Made by a program: the position numbers and the translations under genes
Assembly (NCBI GenBank): GCA_947650285.1
Contig: CANTFL010001335.1
Span: 299,834 to 363,833, forward strand
Direction of reading: 5' to 3'
DNA from: Hyaloperonospora brassicae
Taxonomy: Eukaryota; Oomycota; Peronosporomycetes; Peronosporales; Peronosporaceae
Length of the DNA stretch: 64,000 bases
Part shown: positions 55,362 to 64,000 of the stretch, piece after piece
Position numbering within the stretch: the stretch's first letter is position 1
Layout of the letters: every line of letters begins with the position of its first letter
Notes under the pieces: generated by a model
What the model saw: the letters and a program-made list of their open reading frames with translations, nothing else
Databases searched by the model: none
Told to the model about the DNA's origin: nothing

Positions 55362-56221
55362 TCAGCTACTACGTACGGCAAGAACTTGGGTCACATTGGA
55401 CACGGCGTGAGTCGCAATCTCATTCACCGCAGCGCGACCAGACCAAGCAGACGTGCTGACCGTCCAAGCTCTGTTCGCCTGGACCAGCGGCTCGATGACG
55501 TTGAGCCAGTCGTTGAGTTTCCATGACGAGTCAGCTTCGGCAAATGGTACGCCGTTCAAGATGTATTGCGGTGTGCCCGTGACGGTGCGAGTACACGCGT
55601 ACTTCCACGTGACGCGCGTGCGTCGACGCGCTTCAGCAGTCCCGTTGGTCGTCATGCCTTCCTCCCATTGTTTGTCCGTGAGACTTGGAAACGTCTTTTT
55701 CGCCACATCGTACAGCTGGCTCCTCACTTGCGTCGCGCTCGCGTCTTTTGTTGCCGGATCCCAAAAGCTGTCCACAGCGCAACAGCGTCAGTCAGCACTT
55801 GTTGTTCCGACAACTGCTGTGCAATACCCTTTCAGCAATACAAGCGATTCAATTACCGTTCTTGGTGCTCGTACAGTGCCTCAAGCCACGGCGCGAAGAA
55901 GCCGTCACCAAGTGCCGATGTGACAGCGAAAGCAGATTGAGCCGCCGCGAATCCGTGTTGACGGAAGGGGAGCGGGAACACCACCATCTTGACACGAACG
56001 TCGTTGGGCTCGTAGTGGTCCGCCAAAGCCTTCACTCCGTTGTACGCGGCCTTGCTGAAGGGACAGAGCGGGTCAATGAACGCTTCGAGCTGGACTTCCG
56101 CACTGGCACTTCCCCTTCCGATCGTGAAACCTGCCGGTGCCTCAGGCACAGGTATTTCGGCGCGGGTCTTGCTGAGATGCAGTAGGAAGACGGCAGTACA
56201 CAGCAGCAGCATGGACGTCAT
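55362..56221 (-). CDS. Secreted thioredoxin/DsbA-fold protein with CPFS motif
   Basis: Exon 1 56221-55857 and exon 2 55767-55362, with an 88-bp GT-AG intron (55856-55768), give 256 residues. A signal peptide (MTSMLLLCTAVFLLHLS) leads to GFTIGRGSASAEVQLEAFID and the active-site-like C53-P-F-S56, a CxxS in place of CxxC. TVTGTPQYILNG later supplies the cis-Pro loop of thioredoxin folds. The family resembles DsbA-type domains of oomycete secreted proteins. A CxxS motif suggests an isomerase-like or non-redox role, not a disulfide oxidase; this is inference. The intron position matches intron 2 of the neighbour at 56421-57278. The C-terminal about 25 residues have no counterpart in the neighbour. 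Start chosen at the ATG that begins the signal peptide. Confidence 0.8.
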
Positions 56222-56420
56222 TGAACGAACTCGAGTATGGGTTAGCGATAGACGAAAGCAGGAGGCGGTCGGCAAATCCAATTCGTCTCGTTCGTCCGTC
56301 CGTTCGTTCGTTCGTTGGTTCGTTCATTGGATGGAGTGGCCGATCTACTGGAATCACAATCCCAACGTTCACGTCCCCTTCCTCTTTTCTGAAAAGCCAG
56401 TCAAAAGTGCTTCCGCGAAG
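56222..56420. promoter_or_regulatory. Shared intergenic region of the divergent DsbA-fold genes
   Basis: Only 199 bp separate the two start codons, so the promoters must overlap. Positions 56283-56326 are a CGTT/TCGTTCG repeat ending in GTTCATTGG, which is close to the oomycete initiator and lies about 90 bp before the plus-strand ATG. Confidence 0.5.
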
Positions 56421-57278
56421 ATGGCGCCGTCGACACGCATCGTTCCCCTTTTGCTTCTGTCTGCAGCTCTGTGCAGTCTATCGGACGCTCTGCCGGTCCC
56501 GAGACGTCCTGTGGGATTCACGCTGGGCAATGGCAGCGCAAACGCTGGTGTCCAACTCGAGTCGTACATTGACTTGGTAAGCAGCAGCTGCAACGAATGC
56601 TCCGAAGTACTCGAGTTGCGACTTACGAGCTCTCTTTTTGTGGCAGTTGTGTCCCGACAGCAAGTCCGCGTACCCTGGGCTGAAGAAGCTGGCAGAGCAG
56701 TACAAGGCCGATGACCTGCGGATTCGGTTCGTGCTGTTCCCGCTGCCGTACCACCAGTACGCTTTCGTGGCGGCTGAAGCTGCCTTCACAATCACCATGG
56801 CGTTGGGAGACGAACGGTTCATCGATTGGCTCGAGGCGGTCTATGCACGCCAAGATACGTACGATGTTTCTCCGTCTGTCGACTTTGTAGGGTGTCCGGC
56901 TTGCACGATGGCTACCGCGAGACTGACACGAACCGACTGCATTGTAGGTTCCGAAACAGGGCGACACAGGATCTGAGCCCCGTTCAAGTCATCGCGCAGC
57001 TCAAGAGTCTTGCTCAAGCGACGTTTCCATCGCTGACACATGAGCAGTGGGACGCACAAATGACCGCGTTCGGAGGCACCGACGTGGACGAGCGCGCCCG
57101 CGAGTCGTGGAAGTACACGTGCTCGAGGGGAGTGTCCGGTAGCCCCATGTACACACTGAACGGCGTCCCCTTCCAGGCTGATGCCGACTGGTCTTTCGAG
57201 CAGTGGTTTAACGTTGTTGACCCGCTTGTAAAAGCCAACCGACCGGTACAGGAGTTGCAGGCCGGAACTCAAGCATGA
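56421..57278 (+). CDS. Secreted thioredoxin/DsbA-fold protein with CPDS motif
   Basis: Three exons, 56421-56576, 56647-56858 and 56948-57278, with introns of 70 and 89 bp, give 232 residues. Joining them yields a signal peptide (MAPSTRIVPLLLLSAALCSL), GFTLGNGSANAGVQLESYID, C54-P-D-S57 at the active-site position and VSGSPMYTLNG at the cis-Pro loop. It is a paralogue of 55362-56221: same domain order, FPSLT-E/K-QW and WKY-(T/A)C segments. Intron 1 is unique to this gene; intron 2 is shared. CxxS again replaces CxxC. Likely a secretory-pathway or secreted protein; substrate unknown. Divergently arranged with its paralogue, so probably co-regulated. Confidence 0.82.
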
Positions 57279-57877
57279 ACACATGCGGACTCGAGCGTAG
57301 TATCTCGTGCTTGCTCGGACTCAGGTGTCGTGCACTGCGTACATACTGGGAAGTGGCTACTACTGCGCAAATCTGTGAGGGGGCAGCTGGGTGAGCGAGA
57401 GCATGTGAATACGTATCTGACTGTGCCATGCGCTGCCAGGTCGATGAAACGTGCGTCTCTCTCGCCAAGGGTGTGTGCAACTGCAGTGAGGTTGGGATCT
57501 GCTATGGTCTTTCGAGATGGCGTGGAAACTTGCATGTGTAAGTGAGAAGCACAGTAAAAACACTGTGCAGATCTGGTCTTTCCTCGGCGCATTGCGACCG
57601 GATGTTTGTTTGTTATGAGTGCAGTATCGCATCCCACGACCCAACCAGTGCTCGTGTCCAGAGACTTTGGCGTCTCCTCTCATCATGGACAGTGTTAGCA
57701 TGTCCTCTGTCGTGGACATTGTTCAGCACGCTGCAATCGGCACCGCCGCCGCGACCGGCGGACTGACCGTTGTGGAGAGCATACTGTCTCGAAGACGCCA
57801 GGCTCTCTGGTCTTGTTTCCATCGTAGACAGACGTGCGCGCACCGTTACCCCGTTACCGGGACTTGTCCATATCAAA
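57279..57877. other. Intergenic; one undefined ORF
   Basis: A plus-strand frame from ATG 57685 (MDSVSMSSVVDIVQHAAIG) runs to 58041 but overlaps the pseudogene on the other strand and has no domain. I do not call it a gene. Confidence 0.4.
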
Positions 57878-58051
57878 GACTAAAGGGACGATGCAAGTCG
57901 ATGAATGCCTCCTCTAGCTGCTGGAGTTCCGCAACAGCACTTCCTCTTCCAACCGTACAATCCAGTTGCGCCTCATTCACAGGCATCGGCCTCGGTATTC
58001 GGCACGGTACAAGCAGAGTCGCAGAAGCAAGAGACCGGTAAAAAGTAGCAT
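57878..58051 (-). pseudogene. Truncated DsbA-fold pseudogene
   Basis: The minus-strand start MLLFTGLLLLRLCLYRAE, then a frame change to PRPMPVNEAQLDCTVGRGS and LEEAFIDLHRPFSL, follows the N-terminus of the gene at 55362-56221 (RAEIPVPEAPAGFTIGRGS, LEAFIDPLCPFSK). The active-site Cys has been lost and homology ends there; the rest of the gene is absent. It is a partial duplicate with a frameshift after the signal peptide. Confidence 0.75.
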
Positions 58052-58121
58052 GAACATCATTCAGATGTATCGATTGCCGATAAGGGATACATGAGATCAC
58101 GTTTTCGATCACCCCCGTGAA

Positions 58122-58205
58122 TGTTTCGAGCTTTCGAGCTGCTGAAAGCAATACTCTCCGCATTTGTAAAAAGGCTCGAATCACTCCATTTTGACATGCA
58201 TAGAT
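58122..58205. repeat. Direct repeat, copy 2 (about 83 bp)
   Basis: Nearly identical to 55048-55130. It lies 70-150 bp upstream of the DsbA-fold pseudogene on the minus strand, i.e. where its promoter would have been. Confidence 0.85.
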
Positions 58206-58243
58206 GAAACGGGGTTACAAGTCGACTGGTAGTCAGCAATAGG

Positions 58244-58737
58244 TGTGGTGCACACAAGGGACGGAATTCTCTTTTTAGTAATATTAGAACACAGTAGCAA
58301 GTGTTGAAGACTGATGTCTTTTAACCATTTATTACGAGATCTTTTGAGAGGTTTTATCTAGGGCATTAGCGAGTAGGTTAATTATGTTGTTCTAAGGTGT
58401 TCTTTTAGGTTAAAAGAAGAAATAAAATTTAGCTCCCATTTTGATCAACAAAAGACACGTGCCTCTCTGAGGCGTCTTGCGATCGTAAGGAAGTAGCAAC
58501 GCCTTGTTAAAGCAGCTACTCCTTGTGCACTCTGTGCGTTTAAATCTCTGAGTCGTTTGTTCCCCCTGGAACAGGCACCGTAAGCTCTCTGAGCTTGTTA
58601 ACTCTTTATGTCGTGTTCTTGAACCACCTTTTTGCTCTCTGAGATGTTGACTCTTCGAGTCGAATTCGTAGAACCAAAACTGCTCGTAGAGCGTTGAAGA
58701 CTTCCTCTGACTTGAGGATCTGTGTCGCTCCGCTACA
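58244..58737 (+). repeat. Putative 5' LTR of element 3 (about 494 bp)
   Basis: The right edge is set by CGCTACA followed by CTTGGTAGAACATGTAGTC, a primer-binding site like that of elements 1 and 2. The left edge is the TGTGGTGCACAC at 58244, chosen because it faces the right edge as a weak inverted repeat. The partner LTR is out of view, so the left border is uncertain. Confidence 0.45.
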
Positions 58738-58795
58738 CTTGGTAGAACATGTAGTCAATCTACACCTGAGTCGTTACTACTGATCCTCTGTGAGG

Positions 58796-59764
58796 ATGGA
58801 GCAATTCACACCCCTCTCTGAGGCCCAAAAGGTCGCGCTTGAGAAGCTGACTGTGGCCATGGGCCCAGAATATGTGGAGTTTCTAGCTGCACAAGGTCCC
58901 GATGTGCTCAATGCACGAGTCGAGACCTTCATGCAGTATAAAACGGATCTGTTAGGGCAGGTTCAAAACCAAGTAGCGTCGGCTATGCCAACACGCTACG
59001 TGGCAATGCCACCAGAAGAGGCCAAGCCTCGTCCCCTTCGGGTGGACGTTAAACATTACTCCGGGAAGGAGGGGGAAATCTCACCCTCTGAATCCGTGAG
59101 ATTGAGATGGCCATGAGCTCTGCCCTTATCTCATTGGAGTACCAGCGGGTCTCGCTGGCTGGCTCCAAGCTCGATGGAAGAGCTAGAGAGTGGGCTCTGA
59201 CGTGTGGCACGTCGGTCGACTTGGCGTTTCCCACATGGGATTCGCTCAAGTTGGACCTTATGCGAGTTTTCTCGCCGCCTAACCAGGCTTATCGCGTGCG
59301 GTCACGCTTCTTGTCTACCCGTCAGGGTAAGAATGAGTTAACGGACTATGTCCAAGAGTTGAGAACTCTTATGGTTGCTATGCAGTCTGACCCTCTCCCT
59401 GAGACAGTCTATGTGACTGTCTTCATGAAAGGTCTTCGTAATGGCGTTGCCATGAAAGAGGTGTTTGGGTCCACCCCTCACTATTGAGGAGGCTGTTTGC
59501 ATCGCTCAAAATGCTGAGCACAACTTTAAGTCGGCCAGCCTTATTTGGAATGGGTACAACCCAAGCTTTGCGAGGGCAGCCTCTGCGAGCACCTCGGCTT
59601 ACTATAAGCCAGAACCGATGGATCTCAGCTATGCTGAAGATGAAGGTGAAGCAGAGATTCAGATTGCGGAGCAACAACAGGAGGTGAGACGCTGTTACAT
59701 GTGCGGAAGCATTAAACACTTGCGCCCACTCGTCCTTTGCGTAAGCAGCACCAGACTCCTATGA
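58796..59764 (+). pseudogene. Gag of element 3 with frameshifts
   Basis: Starts at ATG 58796 (MEQFTPLSEAQKVALEKL), which overlaps the 3' arm of a small hairpin. The Gag core follows in a second frame from about 59090 (SLAGSKLDGRAREWAL, then LDLMRVFSPPNQAYRVRSRF) and a third from 59465 (EEAVCIAQNAEHNFKSAS). A zinc knuckle starts CYMCGSIKHL near 59695 but is broken by a further frame change. At least three lesions, so dead. Confidence 0.8.
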
Positions 59765-59882
59765 GTCGAAAGCCCGTCCCCAACCAGAAGTATGGTATGG
59801 AACGGGGAAACGTCGACACCCAGTAGGTGCGGGGCGCCCTACTGGGGTAAAACTGAATTCTGTTGCTTCTCTACGAGGTAGA

Positions 59883-60959
59883 GTGAAACAGGGCTTAGCC
59901 CCACTGAGCTCTGTGCCCGCCAGCACAGAGCGTGGATACAAGCCTGACTTGTTAGTCGCCGAGGCGAAATTTAAAGGCTTTGAGAAGCATTGGTCGATCC
60001 TAATGGACTCCGGAGCATCATGTCATTATGCTCGACGTCGTTCCCTTGAGGGAAGTCAGCGATATGCTGAGGCGCTCAAAGCACATGAAGGTGATTCGAT
60101 CACCGTTCGTTTAGCGACTGGTAGTCGCGTCACGGTGCCTAAAGTTCCGTCGAACTTAGGTGTGAAGTTTTTGGACTTTGACATCAGTGAATGCTGCCTT
60201 GTCCTCAATTTGGATTCGAGATATGATCTCATCCTAGGTATGGCTTGGCTCGAACGCCACGAGCCATGGATTGATTGGAGGTCTAAGACCTTAGGCGACA
60301 CGCGCAATGTTCCTAGCGAAGCTTTGGAGAGTCATGAACCCACCTTTGCTAGGCAACGAAAGCGCTATTGGCGCGAGCCATCGACGGAAGATGTCAATGT
60401 TCTGGACATTGGTATGTCAGAGTTAATTAACTCCAATGTCAATGACATCAATATTGACCGGATCTCTTTCACCGTATGTGAAGGATATTATACTCCGTTG
60501 AGTGATACACGTTGTGATACCGAGTCACTGCATGCTGCAGGCATGGTTGTCCTAGGGCCGAGACATCAAGACTGTAATTCCTCCGATGTGAGTGGGGTGG
60601 CACGTGAAATTCGACCGAGTGAGAGCGGCCGAGGTGGCACCTCACTGGATGTCGGTAATGACATTGTTGGCGAGAAGCCAGAGTTTTCAGGGCTAGGCCC
60701 GGATGCCGTACGTGAAGTGGTACGTGTAAATCCACTGGGTGAAGTGTTCGAGGTACGTAACACTTCACCAGATGTCGTTCAATACACGAGCTCTCGTATA
60801 GAGCGTGCTAAGATGAATAGCAACCACGGGGACCCTACTGCCCCGGCCTCTCTGAGGCGTAAGGTTTCTTTGAGGAAACAATCCCAGCGTCGGGTGGCAA
60901 CTGTTAAGCACCCAACGTCTAAGACGTCACGAAGTGATAATAGTAATGATACACTATAA
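59883..60959 (+). pseudogene. Aspartic protease and linker of element 3
   Basis: A 358-codon frame. The active site reads WSILMDSGASCHYARRRSLEG with the classical DSGA, unlike the Asp-Cys-Gly of element 1. ITVRLATGSRVTV and LILGMAWLERHEPWIDW complete the protease. The remaining about 200 residues are a linker without known motifs. The frame ends at 60959, short of RT; the linker continues in-frame to 61140 after more stops. Confidence 0.75.
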
Positions 60960-61145
60960 ACCCTTATCGATAGGTTGACTAGACAGATTGATGGCAATAT
61001 TATTCTTGAGACTCTTCCCTCCTTGGATACTCTCTTTGACCTAGACGAAATGTCTGACGGCGAATTTATCCAAGCCTTACAGGCAGGAGAATTATCCGAG
61101 TTGGTGGTCATTCGGCCGGATATTGAGTTGAACTCATCCTAGTTA

Positions 61146-62006
61146 TTGGACGAGTCTGTCCTTGAAGACACAAGGGTGGCACTGGATGCCCGTAGTGGAT
61201 CTTCGATCCTTAGGGATCCTCTTGATCATTTCTATCCTTTGATAAGGGAGTTTCAGAACGTGGTGTGTCACAACCCACCGTCCGTCTTACCTCCCGACAG
61301 AGGTGTACGTCATGCAATTGACTTGGTTCCTGGAACTAAATACTGCGTAACAAGGCAGTGGCCTTTACCGAAGGAACAGTGTGACGTCATTAACGAATTA
61401 TTTCGTGCAAAGCACGCGTCAGGAATGGTACGTGAGAGCAAATCTCCCCATTCCACACCGACCTTCTGTGTCGAGAAGCCCAATGGGAAGTGGCGCATTG
61501 TTCATGCTTACAATAAGCTTAATGCGGCCGCCATCCCGGCTCAGACACCAATTCCGAGGAAGGATGTTCTTCAGAACAACATGTTGGGACGTACCATGTA
61601 CAGTGCGCTCGAATTAGTCGATGGTTATTACCAGCTGCTTATGCGAGAAAGCGATTTTTCGCTGACAGCGGTCAGCCCTCCAAGCGGTATGCTCTGGGAG
61701 TGGCTTGTTATGCCGAAAGGGTTATCAAATACCCCGGCTACATTCATTCGTCTTGTGACACAATTGTTCAGACCTCACCGAGGATATGCACAGACGTACT
61801 TTGATGGCATCTTTGTCCATAGTCGTGCTATGAACGGTCGGTCAGATGTGGACGATCACATTGACCATTTACGAGCGGTGCTCGAGTGCATGCGCACGAA
61901 TGAGTTGTACTCCAACGCGTCTAAGTGCATTTTTCCGCAGAAGAGATTTCAATTTCAGGGTGCTTTATTGGTAAGCGAGGCCTTAGAGCGGATCCCGCTA
62001 AGGTAA
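61146..62006 (+). pseudogene. Reverse transcriptase of element 3, catalytic Asp lost
   Basis: RT boxes are present in order (KYCVTRQWPLPKEQ, SPHSTPTFCVEKPNGKWRIV, LELVDGYYQLL, LVMPKGLSNTPATF), but the catalytic box reads TYFDGIFVHSR. The second Asp of FDD is Gly, which abolishes polymerase activity in this enzyme class. The frame then shifts near 61965. Confidence 0.85.
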
Positions 62007-62019
62007 AAGCCATAGTTGA

Positions 62020-63054
62020 TTGGCCGGTTCCAAAGAACCAACACGTAAGTGGCTTGGCCTTGCCAATTACTTGCACAACTACAGTGCGAATTACGCAGAT
62101 ATGGCTCGGCCATTATCCAATCTCCTTAAAAAGGATGTGGAATGGTGCTGGACTAGCACTGAGCATGATGCTTTTCAAGCAGTAAAGGAGAGTCTCCTTC
62201 ATGCGCCAATCTTGGTTTTGCCTGATCCCGGTCGATCTTTCAGTGTTGTCTGTGACGCATCTGACTTTGCCATAGGAAGAGCCTTGTTACAGACAGATTC
62301 TGATGGACAGGAACGCGTCATTGCGTTTGAGTCCCGGCAGCTGAAGGCTGCAGAAAAGAGATTAACTGTTCATGACAAAGAGCTACTTGCAATGAAGTAT
62401 GCTCTCGTCAAATTCAGAGTTCATCTTCTTGGCTCTAAGCCGTTTGTGATCCATACAGATCATGCATCACTACGCACTGCGACCCAGTCGCCTCACCTCT
62501 CTCAGAGAATGGCTCGTTGGCTTTCCTTCTTTGCCGAGTACAACTTTGAGGTGAAGTATAAGTCGATCAAGCAGAATGATTGGGCTGATGCGTTGTCACG
62601 AAGGCCTGACTATGAGATTGCTCATGTTACGACTCTGTCGTCGTCGGTCACGGACCTAATCCGTACGGCATATGCCAAGGATGAACAGTGTGTAGCTCTG
62701 CTACGTGCTCTAAGGAGAGAGGAGTTTAAGGACTCAGACATAGAATTGTCCTCACGATTACGTGCGAGGCTACATCGATATACCATCGATCAAGGCCTGT
62801 TGTGCTATAGCACGGATGTGGAGGATACCCCTCGCAACGTTGTTCCTCATGATGAGGAGCTGAAGTTTCGGATCCTCTATGAGACACATGATACTGCGTT
62901 GTTTGGTCATCTCGGTCGTGAGAAGACCTACGGCTCAATTATCCAATGCTATTGGTGGCCCGAAATGCACAAATGGTTGAGCACATATGTGCATAGGTGT
63001 GAAACGTGTCAACGGGTGAAACCCTCACCTCACGCAGCCGCGCCAGCTGGCTAG
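62020..63054 (+). pseudogene. RT thumb, RNase H and integrase zinc finger of element 3
   Basis: Reads RKWLGLANYLHNYSANYADM (RT end), FSVVCDASDFAIGRALLQTD, KELLAMKYALVKF and FVIHTDHASLR (RNase H). The integrase zinc finger has THDTALFGHLGREKT and RCETCQRVKPS. The frame ends in a TAG at 63052. Same layout as in element 1. Confidence 0.85.
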
Positions 63055-63055
63055 T

Positions 63056-64000
63056 TTGCCTGTACCCAAGGGGTGTTGGGAGTCCATCAGTATGAATTTC
63101 ACGTTTGGATTACCGAAAGATTCGTATGGAAATACGGGTATTTTGGTCTTTGTTGAACGTTTAAGCAAGATGGCTCATTCAGCGGCGGTGCCGGATACCA
63201 CTGATGGTGAGGGTACAGATACGATGTTTATCGATCGTGTGTTACGACAACACGATTTGCCGTTGGCAATTGTCTCTGATAGAGATCCTAATTTCACTGG
63301 GAAGTTTTGGAAGTCTGTGTATAAGGTGCTCGGCACACGTTTGGACATGTCCACAGCGGATGATACGCGGACCGATGGTCAAACCGAGCGAGTTGATCGC
63401 ATCATCGGTGACATCTTGCGCAGTGTTTGCGCTGAAACGCCTAAACGTTGGAGCTCGATGCTCCCTGTCGTTGGGTTTGCGTTGAATAAAGCCGTGCATG
63501 CATCCACAGGTTACACACCGCTCTATGTGAATGGTCTCACACACCCTCGTGTTCCGTTAACGCTACCACTGCGTGGTTCAGGGCTTGCTGAGGGATGAGT
63601 TGCCGATCGGCTTGCTGATATCAGCCCTGCTACTGTTCAAAAACAGGTAAGCGAGTTTCTCGCAACGCGATTGAATGGCTTACGACATGTGCGTGATGCA
63701 CTGGCTGAAAGACAAGCCAAGCAAAAGGAACAAGCGGATGCCAGAGGCAGACGTTGTATTGAACGTTATGAGGTCGGAGACCAAGTTCTACTCAATGCTA
63801 AAATCTTACCTACAAATGTAGTGTCTGATGTCTTCAAGACAAAGTTGCGTCCGCGCTTCATTGGATTTTTTACGGTCGTCTCCAAGAAGGGACTTGCGTA
63901 TACACTTAACCTTCCGCGCAAACTGCGCACACACCTTGTGTTCTACGTGAGCTTGCTTAAGACGTACCGGGATCCGTTCCACGTGAACTTGGACGCGCTT
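63056..64000 (+). pseudogene. Integrase core and C-terminus of element 3, catalytic Asp changed
   Basis: The core reads SISMNFTFGLPKDSYGNTG, where element 1 has SMDFVFG, so the first catalytic Asp is Asn. The second Asp (SDRDPNF) and the Glu (DGQTERVDR) are present. A stop lies at 63596. The chain resumes at 63600 with ADRLADISPATVQK and a GPY/F-type module (RFIGFFTVVSKKGLAYTLNLP) to the window end. There is no acidic insert before GPY/F, unlike elements 1 and 2. Confidence 0.8.

Larger units (their letters stand above)
58244..64000 (+). mobile_element. Element 3: Ty3/gypsy retrotransposon, right end outside the window
   Basis: Plus-strand order: putative LTR (58244-58737), primer-binding site, gag, protease, RT, RNase H, integrase and the GPY/F module at 64000. 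The proteins are clearly related to element 1, but the nucleotide sequence is different and lacks the dense hairpins. Frameshifts and two substituted catalytic residues show that it is inactive. The 3' LTR lies beyond the window. Confidence 0.85.

Noticed and set aside
55453..56185. Several plus-strand ORFs of 120-166 codons
   Set aside because: They are shadows of the minus-strand DsbA-fold gene at 55362-56221.

Overview
The window looks like a repeat-rich, gene-poor stretch of an oomycete nuclear genome (Phytophthora / downy-mildew group). The evidence is: an RxLR-type secreted effector gene at 28983-29735; Ty3/gypsy elements of the kind common in Phytophthora; Tc1/mariner remnants; host genes with short (70-89 bp) GT-AG introns; and oomycete-like initiator motifs upstream of genes. 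By my reading about two thirds of the 64 kb is transposable-element sequence in various states of decay. I see no bacterial operons, rRNA, confident tRNA or CRISPR array.

Layout. 1-7970: old Ty3/gypsy element on the minus strand (integrase to gag to LTR, cut by the left window edge). 8540-9400: dead Tc1/mariner transposase. 9920-10890: remnant LTR of the first family. 12470-15543: oppositely oriented LTR plus gag of the first family, cut off where a chromodomain gypsy element (element 1, 15544-23533, minus strand) begins. 23534-28900: no recognisable gene, apart from a weak SINE candidate. 28983-29735: RxLR effector. 30618-31064 and 35215-35679: two solo LTRs related to element 1, each with a perfect 5-bp target duplication. 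36345-40140: shreds of further gypsy elements. 40662-42184: a Tc1/mariner element with long inverted repeats, transposase dead. 42794-51591: element 2, an old complete relative of element 1 with a perfect target duplication (GCGGC) and a solo LTR nested in its 3' LTR. 52033-53956: KEX1-like membrane-anchored serine carboxypeptidase. 55362-57278: head-to-head pair of secreted thioredoxin/DsbA-fold genes, with a related pseudogene beyond them. 58244-64000: element 3, a third gypsy lineage on the plus strand, running off the right edge.

The most unusual signal is in elements 1 and 2 and their LTRs. Element 1 is tiled almost end to end with short inverted repeats (stems of 6-11 bp, short loops, roughly one per 30-60 bp), through LTR, gag, protease, pol and the region downstream of integrase. 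Several stems differ in sequence between copies but stay complementary, which points to selection for, or a copying mechanism that creates, hairpins. The same elements carry a long antisense ORF (about 490 codons, one stop in element 1) on the strand opposite gag-pol. It starts downstream of the 3' LTR and overlaps the integrase chromodomain in a convergent arrangement; a decayed homologue sits in element 2.

The host genes lie in short gaps between elements: one likely virulence gene in the gene-sparse part, and a small cluster of secretory-pathway proteins (protease, disulfide-fold proteins) between elements 2 and 3. All domain calls come from reading the sequence; no database search was run.
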